Part shown: positions 39,747-52,414 of the stretch, piece after piece
Layout: each line of letters begins with the position of its first letter
Position numbering within the stretch: position 1 is the first letter of the stretch
Origin: Warburgia ugandensis
Lineage: Eukaryota; Streptophyta; Magnoliopsida; Canellales; Canellaceae
Assembly: GCA_035236585.1 (NCBI GenBank)
Contig: CP141139.1
Span: forward strand, 21,344,990-21,408,989
Reading direction: 5' to 3'
DNA length: 64,000 bases
Made by a program: the position numbers and the translations under genes
The notes under the pieces: generated by a model
The model's database searches: none
What the model was told of the DNA's origin: nothing
Seen by the model: only the letters and a program-made list of their open reading frames with translations

Positions 39747-40445
39747 CAGTCAAACTAAGAATATATGGAATGCAATTTTAGTAAGGAGGGAAGTAGGAGT
39801 GGAACACCAGTTAAGATTGATAACTAAGAAGTCTTTGTAAAAGACCACTTTCGGTACGTAGGATCAATGATTCATGAAAGTGGAGAGATTACGAGAGAGG
39901 TTGCCCAGAGAATCGAAGCGGGTTGGAACAAATGGAGATGTGCATATACAGTTTTGTGTGATTGGCGGGTGCCACTCAAACTAAATAGAAAATTCTATAG
40001 GTAGGCCATAGGGCAGGTCATGCTCTATGGATTAGAGTGTTGGGTAGTTAAGGAACATCATGTTCATAGGATGAGCATCACTGAAATGAGGATGTTGTTA
40101 TGGATGAGTGACAAGACAAGAAAGGATAGAATTAGGAATCAAAACATTAGAGGAAACTTAGGGGTAGCACCAATTGGTAACAAGATGAGAGAGATTAGAC
40201 CTAGATGGTTTGGGCATGTCCAAAAGAAATTAAAAATGGCACCAATTAGAAGGAATGAGGCAATGTAAGTAGAAGATTCTAAAAGGGCAAGGGGAAGGCC
40301 CAAAAGAATGTGAATAGAAGTGGTGAGAAAAGATTTAAAAATTTTAGGACTAAATGAAGCCATGGTACTTAATAGAGAGGAATGGAGGAATAAAATTCAT
40401 GTGCTCGACTCCTAATTGGGATAAGGTCTTGATGATGATGGTGTT
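39747..40445 (+). mobile_element. RTE-type LINE, 5'-truncated 3' end
   Basis: One frame from about 39757 to the stop at 40413-40415 translates to the C-terminal part of a plant RTE LINE reverse transcriptase. Recognisable blocks include EYMECNFS, FRYVGSMIHESGEI, RIEAGWNKWRCAYTVLCD, VPLKLNRKFYR, MLYGLECWVVKEHHVHRM, EMRMLLWMSDKTRKDRIRN, WFGHVQKK and EEWRNKIHVLDS. Four in-frame stops lie within it (after IDN, FYR, NEAM and PKRM), so it is dead. The longest open piece is 40020-40268. After the stop come 'GGGATAAGGTCTTGATGATGATGG', shown here only as the class tail, a simple (GATGAT)n end like that of RTE elements. No clear target duplication is seen, and the satellite resumes in module C. Confidence 0.88.
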
Positions 40446-42011
40446 TCGAAGTGATTCAACTTTAAGCCTAGGGACTTCCTTAGACATGCAATGTGTTAAC
40501 ATTGTGACTTAGGACTTCCTAGTGCTTAACGTGCTCAGAAATTATTTAAAGGATCATCCAACATCTTAAAAAGCTTAGACATCATATTTGAGAACTTACT
40601 AGGGCACAAAGTTATCTTACTTTGTGCTAATGGACTTCCAAGGAAATGTATCATTTTGATATTGTGTCTTGGGACTTCTCAGTGCTTAACATGCTCGTAC
40701 ATTATGTCGAGGATCATGCAATGGTTTAAAATTTTAAACATTGGATTTGGGAACATCCCAGGACTTCTGATTTGACTTTGTGCCTTGGGACTTGCATGGA
40801 CATGTAATGTTTTGACATTATGCCTTCGAACTTCCCAGTGTTAAACATGCTTGGACATTGTGCTAAGGATCATCCAACAGCTTCACAAGTGTAGACATTC
40901 TGTTTGGGAATTTCCTCATACTCAAAGTGATTTAACTTTGTACTGAGGGAAATCGAATGACCCATATTAATTGGACATTGTGGCTTGGGATTCCTAGTGC
41001 TTATTGTGCTTAGACATTGTGCCAAGGATCATCTAGTGGCATAAAAGTATAGATATTTTGTTTGGGAACACCTAGTATCTGAAGTGATTTGACATTGTGC
41101 CTAGGGTCTACCATGGACATTTACTACTTTGAAATTATGCCTTCCGAATTTCCATCATTTAAAGTGCCTGAATATTGTACCATGGATCAGCCAATAGCTT
41201 GATAAGTTAAGAAATTGTGTTCGGGAACATCCCGGGATGCGAAGTTATTTTACGTTGTGCATAGGGACTTCCAAGGACATGTAATGTTTTGGCATTATGC
41301 CTTGAGACTTCCCAGCACTTACTGTACTTTGACATTGTGCCAAGGATCCTCCAACGACTTGAAAAGTTTAGACACCAGGTTTAAAAACTTCCTTAGACTT
41401 GAAGCAATTTGATTTTGTCCCTAGGAACTTCAAAGACCATTTCTTGTGTTGATATTGTGCCTTGGAACTTCTAGGCATTTAAAGTGCTCTATCATTGTGC
41501 CAAGGATCATCCAACATCTTGAAAAGTTTAGATATTGTATTTGGAATCATTCTAGGACATGAAGTACTTTGACTTTGTGCCTACAAGAAACGAAGTACTT
41601 TGACTTTGTGCCTAAGGACTTCAATGAACCAGAAATGTTTTGACTTTGTGCCATGGGACATCCTAGAGCTTAACATACTTGTACATTGCCCAAAGATCCT
41701 CCAATGGCTGAAAAGCTTGTACATTATGTTTGGGAACATCCCAGGACTCGAAGTGATTTGATTATGCACCTAGGGACTTCCATGGTTATGTAATGGTTTG
41801 ATATTGTGCCATTGGACTTCTCAATACTTAATGTGCTTTGATATTGTGCCAAGGATCATCAATGGCTTGAATAGTTTGGACATTGTGTTTAGGAACTTCC
41901 TAGGAATAGAAGCAATTTGACTTGTACCTAGGCACTTCTAAGGACTTGTATTATTTTTGACATTCTATATTGAACTTCTTAGCTTATAAAGTGTTCGGAC
42001 ATCGTACAAGG
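40446..42011 (+). repeat. 160-bp satellite, block 4 (forward, degenerate)
   Basis: About ten monomers, module order as in block 1. At 41565-41615 'GAAGTACTTTGACTTTGTGCCTA' class sequence is locally doubled at a spacing of about 30 bp. It ends in module B at the LTR start. Confidence 0.9.
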
Positions 42012-45000
42012 AGTAACACCCCTAATTTTTGTAAGGAAATTAAATAAATATTGAAATTGAGAGTTTCAATGAAAATCAGGCTGGAATATTAGGGTTATAA
42101 AAATGCACTTCTCATAGAAGTGGAATCATTGTATGAGACATGTATAATTGAAAACATATTTAATGAACCCTTCAAAATGACTGTAAGCACAACAATTTCT
42201 GAATATGGATGAAAAATCTGTATTTTTCTTCATTTTCATGAATAAAAGGGAAAATTGGTAATTTTACAAATATCCAAGACTTCAGACATCAAAATCTAGA
42301 ATGTATTAAAAAATATGAATCCAATTCCACTAAGTACACTCAATTTGGAGCTTGGGAGAATAAAACGGATTTTTCTCCGTAAAAGGCAATTTGATCTTTT
42401 AACACATTCAAAAAACAGCCCATCATTAGTCAAACCACTACCACCTGCTAATGGAGAAGGAGGTGGGAGTGGGAATCCTATGACAATTAAATATTCAAAA
42501 GAAATCAAAGTGATGATTTCAAGTAATTATGGAAAATTCAAAACACCTCTACAAATAGTTCATAAAAATCTCAAAAATTCTTCTAATGTTCCTCATGAGG
42601 TCCCCTAGAATGCTCCCAAATCCCAGCTCTAGAAACGTCTCCTATCTTCCCCAATTTCCTTTTCTTTCTCTCCTTCTCTCTTATGCCTTGTGGGCGTGTC
42701 CACAAACGCACCTGGCTATCCATACTTAGTGGAGCTGTCGCCTTGTCCTCGACGGAAAGAGGTTTCCACCCAGGAAACCCTAATCTAATTAGGCATCAAT
42801 TTTCACTTATCATAACCAGATCTTAACCATTGGATCTGATCGGAATGAGCATCTCTACAAAAACCCTAAGATTTTACGATGATCCAATGGTTAGATCTCA
42901 CAAAAAATCAAAACAAAATCCAACCTAATACTGTTTACTGTCTCTGGCAGTTTCTACAAATTATTACGGCCAATTTGGCAAATAAACAGAGATCTTGTAC
43001 CATTGATTGTCTTTAGAATGGGGTGATCTACCAAAGCCCTAAGATTTCCCCTCTTCTCCTGCATCGGAAGTGGAAAATTTTAGGATTGTATATGAGGCCA
43101 GCATCTAGGGTTTTCTATCTCATTCTCTACCAGGTTTTCTCCTTCTTCGGTGAACTCCTTCCCCTCAGACCAGCACAGGTAGGTGCACTTGCACCCCTCT
43201 TTCATTTCCGACTGTTAGATCGTTGTTTTCTGGCCACCAAGAGGAATCCCCAGCCATGGATCCTTTGGAGATGAGGGATCTGGCTTGGGTGGTGGAGATC
43301 CCATCATTGATGGCTTAGATGAATCTTCTAAGCAGTTGGATGATTTCCTGGGGCCCAAAAATCCCAGAAGGTGAAATCTGAGAGGTTAATTTAAACGGAA
43401 GGATGAGATCTAGCCACAGGTGATCCGATGATCCAGATCAAGACCGTCTCACCTATAGTTGGTCACTTCCACCCAACTACCTAGGATAGGCAATAATAGG
43501 GGTGAACCGCTGGTTGTCCCGCACCCGTAAACCCAGATTTGATTTGGGCCGTCCATTTTTGAACTAAAACTTTGTTTTTTCAATTTAGAGCTCAATATAG
43601 CTCTGATTTTAGATCTGAAACCTGCTATGTATTTCTTATCTCTTCCTAAATTCACTAAAATTATTATAACTGTGTTTTAAATTGTATTTAAATGATATAC
43701 TTAGTAAAATCCATATTAATAGTAGTGGATCATGATCAAGATGATCCCAAAATGGAAATATGAACTGATGGATGTGTTCAGAGGCTCTTAAAACCCTTAG
43801 TATCATGTTCACAGTGAGATTTCTATGCAGATAGATTAAGTAATTAAAAAATAGTAAGATTGAAATTCAGCCCTTAAAACTGACTGAAATCTTAAAAACT
43901 CAATTTTGATCTCTGTTTGACTCCAAATTGAGATCAGAAAGTTATATTGGATTCATATTAATGAGTATAATCTTTTGAACCAATAAAATTAAAATTTTAA
44001 TTCATTAAATATTCTAAGATTAAGAAGATAAGTGTACTAATATCCTTGATCTACAAGATCTAGGATGATCAGACCAAGTAAACATTTTTGAATGATGATA
44101 TAATAATGTATTAACTTAAATAAGTGAGCTATATGTAATTTTATAGGCAGACCTTAGGAGATTTAGCCTTAAAAGTAATAAAAACCATAAAAAGGGATGG
44201 AAATCTCCTTGATCAAGTTGATCAAGAATGATTGGGCTATATGGATATGTGTTGATGATGATATTGAGTTAATATTATGTGAATTTATGGAATGGATGAT
44301 GAGGATTTGGGCTAGATCTAGATCTATGCTCTTAAATGGGATAAAGTAACTTAAGATCTCCTTGATCGGGAAGATCAAATCAAGGGATGAGATACATCAA
44401 TGATTTAAAAATGAAATTACATCAATAAAAAATGTTCAATCTAATATAAAATGAAGGATCAAGATCTAAACCCTAAAAAGAGGAAAAATAAATAAGGATC
44501 AATTAAGACCATTGAATCGTGATAAGTGTTTATATCTTGTTAGATTTGCATTAATTTTCCTTGCTTAGTAGAGTTAATTATAGAATTATTTATTTAATTG
44601 TTTATTTATGCTTTTTATGCTTTAATGCTTAAGTAATGGAAATTTCATTGTAATTGTAATTAAATGAAATTAGACTGGAAGGACATTTACATGGAATGTA
44701 TGACAATGACTTAATAATAGTAAGGACCACAGTTAGTAGGATAATATAAGGAATAAATTCCTTGGTCCAAATTAGGAGCATAATAAAACTCCATGAATGA
44801 CATTTTAGTTCATGGATTTAATTAAAATCAATTAGAAAGAGTACTTAGGATTAAATGCTCATAGGAACCTTATGGAAGGTTGAGTTAGGGTCAAGCTAGT
44901 AAATGATGGACATAGTGGTTAAGGAGGTTATCTAATAGAGCCTCACTCTCCCCCCACCTTATGTTGATGTTTGTGAGGTTTAAATGCCTCCTTACATGAG

Positions 45001-46869
45001 GATTGAAGTAGCTACTTTGTGTTCAACCATTCAACTAGTAAGCCTTAGCCAATTTGACATAAAAGGAGCTATCTAGAATTAGGATGAAATAAGCTACCCT
45101 AAACCAATAAAACATTAATTGGTTGAGTAATAATAATAAGAGCATAAAATGTAGTAAATCATCTAACCCTAATAAAAATTGTAATCAAGATAAGGATGAT
45201 CAAACAAGATCTATAGGATCTTGAATGATAAAAAACAATAAGAATACTAATGTAGTATTGTATTACGTATGTATATGTAGAAATTATGTACGGGTATATA
45301 GAAGAACATAGATAGAGAATCCAAACCCTTGATCAAACATGATTCAAGGAAAGATTAGGGCATCCCTTATAGGAATACATACTTGAATAGAGAAATAACC
45401 TTATATGTATTGTTTGACAAATGGAAGAATCTAGACCATGATGGACATTGTGGAAGAATACACTTGAGAAGTATGAAACAAGATACTACTTTGAGGTAGG
45501 TGGATGTACAAGAATGTATTAAGGATTCATGTGTATACATACATGATCTTATTCTGTAATTATAAACCTTCATGATATAAGTATGCTTAGTATCTTAACA
45601 CAGTCATGATCCAACTAAGTAGACCAAACATATGATATGACTAAGTGATCCAACCCTATGATCTAACAAAGGGATCTAACCTCATAATCTAATTCAATTA
45701 ATCCAATGTAAGGATCAAATCAAATGAGGTGAAGGTAATGAGATGTGAAGACTAAGGAAACCCTAAGAATAGGGCATAGAAAATATTCCAGCCTTAGTTA
45801 GTACAATGTATTTTTCATACAAGTATGGAGGCTTGTGATTTTGTTTTATATAAAGATAGAGACTGGGGATGCTATGCTAGGGAAGTTATGAGGGTTTGGC
45901 CACCCACTTTCTGAAATTTATATGATGGATACCATGGCCAAAGAGAGGCTAAACGTCGGGTGGGGCAATAATGGGAAGGTCCCACTGTGATAGCAATGGT
46001 CCACCCCATGAGGACATGGAGTTGATATTCCACAGTTGGTATCGGTGAAGGATTGCAGTCATCCGGGCACACTGTATGGATTGAGACTGACGCATAGTAG
46101 TCCTAATGTATTTTGCATTATAATACACATATTATAGGCATAATGTAATGCCATGGCATGATGAGATGTTAATACATGAGTTCCTGGAAATCCCCATATA
46201 AAGATTGGCTAGATATTGATTTCCTAAGTGGAAGTATAGCCAAGGGAAGGAACAAGTTTTGAGCAATCTTCATAATTTGTTACGTACCACAAATTAATGT
46301 ATATGCTCTATATGGAGAATACTCATGAATGGATAACCATGATGAAATAAGAATGTGGTATGTATTCTTATATTGATGAAGTAGTATGTTTTTGTATCTC
46401 CTACCAAGCATAACTTGCTGAGGTATTGTAAATGTTTCTATGTTTATAATACCTGAGATACAAAGAATGAGGGTTAGAAGTTCAAGACTGTAGAAGACTT
46501 AAGAAGATGGGGGAGAATAATCCATCAAGATACATCCTCTAAGAAGACATGCATTTTAATTGAGGGAATTGTATTGTATTGAGAGTTTTAATGTATGATG
46601 AGGTTTGCAAATTTTGGATTATGTAATTTGGACAGGTATTGTATTGATACAGGGCTGTACTGTGAACCACTAGATGGATTCTGAAAGTTTAATAAAATTA
46701 TATTCCTTCAATGGAATTTTATTTTGTACAAAAAAAGAGTACTTATGTTATGTATAAAGTGGTGACTTGGGTTTTCAAAATAAGTTTTAGAAGAAAACAA
46801 TTTTTGCTATTTTTTTTTGTTAAAAAAAAAAATATTACAAAATGTGTTTCAAAATCCCGGGTTGTCATA
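42012..46869 (+). repeat. 5' LTR of LARD-like element (about 4.86 kb)
   Basis: Starts near TAACACCCCTAATTTTTG (first two bases worn) and ends CCCGGGTTGTCATA before the primer site. Poly(A) signal AATAAA at 46691-46696. It aligns with the solo LTR at 5774 but is more diverged in the middle, where 42600-43600 carries a GC-richer sequence of its own. Confidence 0.82.
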
Positions 46870-46871
46870 GT

Positions 46872-46883
46872 TGGTATTAAAGC
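46872..46883 (+). other. Primer-binding site (worn tRNA-iMet type)
   Basis: TGGTATTAAAGC two bases after the LTR end; 10 of 12 positions match TGGTATCAGAGC. Confidence 0.7.
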
Positions 46884-47460
46884 CATTCATCTAGCCATAG
46901 TACAGTACCATTATGTCCAATATGAAGATGACAATCCAATTAGAAGATGAGGAATAGTGAGTGAATAAGAAATAAGATATTATTGGAAGAGAATGAGTTA
47001 TGTGATCAACTCATTAGTTAAGAATAAAAATAAAAGGAGTTGATTCATTAGTGAAGGGTGAGTATAGGGAGAATAGCCTCATTTGTTGAGGAGTATGGAA
47101 AGAGTTGACTCATTCGTGAAGAAAGAGTTAACTCATTAGTGAAGAATGAGTATGGAAAGAGTTAAACTCATTAGTTGAGAGTTAGTGTAATGAAGGAATA
47201 GTATAGTATAAGTAGGTGTTACTTGGTGAAAAAACTAGAAATACTACTTAATAAGTAAGAATTCCAATAGAGGGAATAATAAGATATAGAAATCAATAAG
47301 GAAAACATTACAAGGGATATAAGGTAAGATTTTCAGGTCTAACCTAAAGTCCTGAGTAAACATACATATGTAGAAGCAAAGTACACCAATATGAGTATGT
47401 ATATAACCATTATTAAGTGAAGTATGTATATAACCATTACTAAGTGAAGGAATGGAGATA

Positions 47461-48956
47461 ATCATTGTTTGAGCACTTTAAGCACTTCAAAACTCACAAA
47501 GCACAATGTCAAAATAATGCATACCTAAACACAGAGTCAAATCAATCAGTGTTCAAGAAAGTTCCCAAACAAAACTTCCTAATTATTCAAGTTCATGATC
47601 CTTGGCACACTGTCGAAGCACATGTGTTACACTTGGGAAGCTCAAAGGAAAATCACAAAAACATTACATGTCCATGGAAATCATTAGGCACTAATTCAAA
47701 TCACTCAGAATTTAAGAATGTTCTCGAACACAATGTTTAAACTTTTCAAACTATTGTATAATCCTTGGTACAATGTCCAAGCATGTTCAAATACATTACA
47801 TGTCTTTGAAAGTCCCCAGGCACAAACTCAAATCACTTCAAATCTCCCAAACACATCATCCAAACATTTCAAGCCATTTGATGATCCTTTTTGCACAATG
47901 TTGGACCCTTTAAGTGCTGGGCACAATGTCTGTGCCAAACCATGGCACAATCTCAAAACATTAACATGTCCAACAAAGTCCTTAGGCACAAAGTCAAATC
48001 ACTTCAAGAGTCCTAGGTTGTTTACAAAACACATCTTCTTAACTTTTCAAGCCATTGGATGATCCTTTTGGCTCATTGTTTGAGCAATTGAAGCACTGTG
48101 AAGACCCATGGCGCCACGTCAAAACATTACATGTCCATCGAAGTCCTTAGGCACAAAATAAAATCACTTCGAAAGTCCTAGAATGTCCAAACACAACAAC
48201 AAAATTTTTAGAGCTGTTGGATGAGCCTTGGTACAATGTACTAGCACATTATGACCTGGGAAGTAGCATGGGACAATGTCAAAACATTACATGTCCTTTA
48301 AGTCCCTAGGCACAAAGTCAAATTACTTTGAGTCCTAGGATGTTTTCAAACATAATGTCTAAGCCTTTCAAGTAATCGGATGAATCTCAGCACAATTTTT
48401 GTGCAATCTAAATGCATGGAAGTCCCAAGATACAATGCTAAAAGAATACATGTTCGCACAATTCCTCAAGACACAATGTCAAATCACTTCGAGTGCTTGG
48501 ATGCTCCCAATCACATTGTCTGAGCTTTCTTAGAAGTTGGGTGCTCCCTGGCATAATGTGTGGGTAATTTAAATGATCAGAAGTTCCAAGGCACATTGCC
48601 AAAACAATACATGTCCTTAGAAGATCCTATGCACAAAGTCAATTCACTTCGAGTCCCCAGATGTTCCATAACATAATGTTTACTCTTTTCTAGTTGTTGG
48701 ATGATCCTTGACGCTATGTTCAGGCAACTTAAATGCCCAAGTCACAGTGTCAAGACAATACATTCCCTTGGAAGTTGAATGATGCTAGGCACAATGTATG
48801 GGCCGATTAAACGATGTGAAATCCCATAGCACATGATTGAAACTATAAATGTCCTTGGAAGTTCATAGGAAAAAATTCAAATGATGCTTTCAAGAGCAAT
48901 GTCTAATCTTTTCAAACCATTACGTGATCCTTGGCACATTGTCTGGGTACTTTAAA
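47461..48956 (-). repeat. 160-bp satellite, block 5 (reverse; macro-repeat part)
   Basis: The same satellite in reverse complement, about nine monomers, beginning 'ATCATTGTTTGAGCAC'. It is nearly the same sequence as 53270-54751 and 56375-57836, far closer than monomers are to each other, so it belongs to a 3.1-3.3 kb macro-repeat. Several modules here are irregular (for example around 48770 'GATGCTAGGCACAATG') but match position by position across the macro-repeat copies. Confidence 0.92.
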
Positions 48957-49152
48957 GGGTATTTTTGTAATTTTACCATGTAGGACCAACGCAAAATTTA
49001 AAGAACCCAAGTGGGCCATGCACTCACTATCATGCAGGGAACACAATCATTTATTTAAAAAATATTACAAAAGATTAAAAGTTAAAATAATGAATTAAAG
49101 AAAAAGTAAAAATTATTACTTGTAAAGGAGGTGCCATTTTGATATTGGCACC
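48957..49152 (+). repeat. Macro-repeat spacer, copy 1, first part
   Basis: Non-satellite DNA starting GGGTATTTTTGTAATTTTACC, followed by an AT-rich run and ending GATATTGGCACC, where a solo LTR interrupts it. Copies 2-4 start at 54752, 57837 and (inverted) 60964. Confidence 0.88.
49148..49152. repeat. Probable target-site duplication of the 49153-51634 LTR (GCACC/GAACC)
   Basis: GCACC before the LTR and GAACC (51635-51639) after it, with one mismatch. Joining the flanks restores the uninterrupted spacer sequence seen at 58030-58050. Confidence 0.6.
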
Positions 49153-51634
49153 TGTGACGACCCGGGTTTTCTGATGCATTTTTAAATGAAAAATCTAAAT
49201 TCCTATGGCAGGATCCCTATTTTAAGAAAACAATGCAGTGCAGCGAAAAAATCTTTTATTTGAAATTCAATTTGAAAACCTCGAGTGTCATTTGCTTTCA
49301 CAACAACCAAGGTAATTTTTGAAAAGCTTTAGAAATCATAAGTGTTTTTTTCCCAGACCTATCCAGTCACAGCACGTAGCTCAACTGTAATTAAATACAA
49401 ATACATGTCCAAAGGGTTGAAAATTTACTTACATGTATAATTGTTTCCTTTTTGATTCACTTGCTCGTAGCACTAACATAGATGTCCTCTACTCGTGGAT
49501 GGAATTATCTTGAAAAATGTTAAGGATAGGGTGAGTATATACTATACTCAGTAGGAGTCTATCACTACTAGTTTTATAATGCATGCGATGTTTTAAAATC
49601 ATATGCTCTTTCCAAAACATGTGCATGTCTGAATACTCAAGTTCAATATCGATATAAAAATCCATTGTCAAACTAAAATACTAACGACTTAAAGGATTCA
49701 CATAGTCCAAAATTGAAAGTATCATATACATACATATCATAACATTATGATATGCATAAGATGCTTCATTGACTCCAACTCATGGATATCTATCATGGTA
49801 TGGTATGGTCAACCAACCTTATATCATGCCATATGCAATGCACATAAGTCCACGAAACCATAGGGTCCTACTATGCCCACGACCTCACCACCGTGTGGTC
49901 CCCGGGTACCTAGGGACACAGGATCATATACCTCCACAGGGCATATGACACTTCGACCCAGTGCCTGTACCACATGCAGTCGAAGTAGGGACCTGCCCTT
50001 TCTGGGCGTGGTACCCATCCACCTAATAGTGGTAGAGGCTGAGTGGCCAACCCAAACCCCTCAGCATAGCACCCACGAGCTTACTAGCCCAAATCATGTA
50101 AGATCAAATAAGCCAAAAACCTCTTTTCAAAACCTGTTCTCTCTGGGTTCCTCACAACTGCCCACCCAGTGTCTTTTGGCAACCCTCAAGGACATGCAAT
50201 CTTTGCAAGAACTTAATGCTCATGGATCATGCAATGTATGCAATAGTTTGCAAAGCATATCTATGCATAATGTATATACAAAACAAGTATATGCATAAAG
50301 CATTTATAACATGCAAGTCATATACTTAAAACATGTATTCACAAAACAATAATAGTTTTTTTAAAAGAATCTAGTAGCGATAGAACACCTACCTAGCTAA
50401 GTCGCGCTAACCCCTTGTCCTCGTATGCTCCTGAATATGGTTTGGGGAATCAAGGTTAGTTTGGCCTATGTTTTATAGGTTTTAGAGTAGTTGATCTTAT
50501 TACTTAGGCATTAGGGGTCCCTATGCCTATGGGTGTCCTAAGGTCCTAATTGGGCCTTGGTATCCTCAGTTTTCCAAAGGTCTAGCGGCCACGCGCCATT
50601 ATTCTATTCTAAGGTTCATGCCCACCTTTTATTGGGCCTTGATCAGGGATTTTATAGTTTGGGTGTGTCTGTGTCATCGACACGGACACAACGCCTTTTG
50701 CGGCGCCTTAATCGGAGCTCTAGATCTCAAGTTATAAGCATTTTAATGTCACACGTACATAAGCCTTTAAGAGTAAAATGTGGAATGCTAGCGTGCTGCG
50801 TGCTAGTGGCATGCGCATCGGCGGTATTAAGAAACAGAAAATTTCCGGATCGCTTTGGTTTTTCTCAGACACGATCGACGCGTCACGTTCCGGTTGGAAT
50901 GTTTTCGTTGTCTGGGGGACCGGGGCGTCCTCAGGACACCCTGGTTCGACCCTGTCAAACCAGTGCAGCCCAGGAAACATCCCTGGGTCCTTGGTGGCTC
51001 TCCAGGGCTCCATTTTGCATGGTTTTTCATGCAAAAACCTAGGAAAATTGATCTTAGAACTATTATGAAGATGGGTTTTGAGGATCTTGGGCATACCTGG
51101 CTCGTTGCTGGGTTTTTCTCCTTGTTTCCCCTCTAGGTCACTCCTCTATAACGGGTTTTCTTCAACCTTTTGGGCTACCATTAGAGGCGCCCATAAGCTC
51201 TATTTATAGAGCTATGAGAGGGTTCTGAAGGGGGTTCTCACCGCCTTTGAATGGCGGTGGAGAAACCTCCAGAATGGCGGTGATTTCTCCTCCAATCACC
51301 GCCGTTCTAGAACCCTCTAGGGGGTTGAAGATGAAGGGTGCCCGTATCAAAATGGGCCCCTGTGTTTTGCAGGCTAAATCCGTTTTTTGTAAAAATTATA
51401 TTTTTGCCCCTAAACTTCAAAGGGCCATAACTTGCTCATTTTAACTCCGTTTTGGGTGATTTTGGTCTTGTTGGATTCCTTTTTCCGAGACGCACTTAAT
51501 GGTACCATTTTTAGGACCAAAATTCTAGATTCAGTCAAGGTGAATAGTGAAATGACCAAAATGCCCTTATCTTCAAAATTGAACTTTTCATTGCTATCTT
51601 GGGATTTTAATATTATAAAATTGGAGCCATTATA
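49153..51634 (-). mobile_element. Solo LTR of a second Ty3/gypsy (Tekay-like) family, 2.48 kb
   Basis: Runs on the + strand from TGTGACGACCCGGGTTTT to GGAGCCATTATA, interrupting spacer copy 1. The ends resemble family 1 (TGTGACGACCCGGG at the LTR 3' end), but the interior is a different, GC-richer sequence with segments such as 'CTAGGGACACAGGATCATA' and 'AAATGACCAAAATGCCC'. By analogy with family 1 the LTR reads on the minus strand. There is no primer site or coding interior, so it is a solo LTR. Open frames of up to 161 codons at 50557-51042 run on both strands in the GC-rich part and look like chance. A fossil of moderate age. Confidence 0.75.
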
Positions 51635-52414
51635 GAACCCCACCACCTCTCTTAAGGAAAAATCAAGACATTCCATATGGTCTGTTACCTGAAATGATGA
51701 GAGAAAGAGAGCATGTGTGTGTGAGAAATTCGATGAAGAAAGAGAAGAAGATGAAGAAGGGAGAGGAAGAAAAGGAGACGAACTGATTTGGAGAGCACGA
51801 TACCTTGCAACAAAGATCCAAACCATTTGTTATCTCCAAAGAGGTAGCAAGATCAAATCCATGAAAAATCCTTTTGATCGGATGTCAATTTAGTAGGTAA
51901 ATTTGCAAATAACAGCGAGAAGAATGTACGGTGATGGACGTTCTAAAGAAAATGAATTTTAAAAATCTAAGCCGTTTATCTTGTTCATTGTCTCAAGGGG
52001 AGAAAAATGGTTCAAAAACAGACAAATGCCAACATCATTTGGTTGGGAAAGTTAATGTCGAAAAATGATATCTGCAGTTTGACGGTGATTGTCCGATCAA
52101 TTTTCACTATTATGCACTTTTTACACACTGTTATGCATTGTTACGCACATGGGTGCGTGTTGGATCCTAGGACACACGAGGATGCAATTGGGCAGTGCGT
52201 CCTGGTGACGCTTGTCAAAATAACTGTTCTGATAAGCACAAATACAAGGAATACATTCATTCATTCATTTAAACCATATTCAAATTCATGTTTACAAAAT
52301 TTTCAAATAATCTAAAAATCAGACGATCAGATCTACCTGCCTCACTGTAGATTGATGTCCTTCCGAAGCTTTTTCTTTTCTCTTCTTACTTCTTATTGTT
52401 TTTCTTTTGGAGGA
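51635..52414 (+). repeat. Macro-repeat spacer, copy 1, second part
   Basis: Resumes with ACCCCACCACCTCTCTTAAG, then a GA-rich microsatellite tract (51690-51780), 'GAGCACGATACCTTGCAACA', a stretch rich in the word TGCGT/ACGCAC (52130-52210) and 'CAGACGATCAGATCTACCTG', ending in a pyrimidine-rich run before satellite. The minus strand keeps an open frame (51410-51826, partly in the LTR) with a Ser-rich run and the words SFQVTDHM and LDFSLREV, also seen in copies 2 and 4. Confidence 0.85.

Larger units (their letters stand above)
42012..47460 (+). mobile_element. LARD-like LTR element (5' LTR plus partial interior), family-1 LTR
   Basis: 5' LTR 42012-46869, primer site 46872-46883, then a non-coding interior to 47460 where the element stops abruptly against satellite. 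The interior shares with the nested element (20827-22114) the run 'AATATGAAGATGA', the TGACTCATTAGTG-type repeats, and a long block around 'TCAGGTCTAACCTAAAGTCC' (47334 versus 21398). No gag or pol is present before the break. Forward satellite lies to the left and reverse satellite to the right, so the right end is a rearrangement point and not a natural terminus. It is an incomplete fossil. Confidence 0.8.

Noticed and set aside
42600-43600. Host gene captured in the LTR of the 42012 element
   Set aside because: The segment is GC-richer and differs from other copies, but no exon, long frame or known domain is visible. Divergent LTR sequence is the simpler reading.
50557-51042. 161-codon open frame with overlapping frames on both strands
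   Set aside because: It lies in the GC-rich part of a solo LTR, several overlapping frames are equally open, and no family is recognisable.
51690-51826. Spacer open frame as a real gene exon
   Set aside because: The Ser run is made by the CT microsatellite, lengths vary between copies, and one copy lacks the end. It is kept only as a question in the findings.
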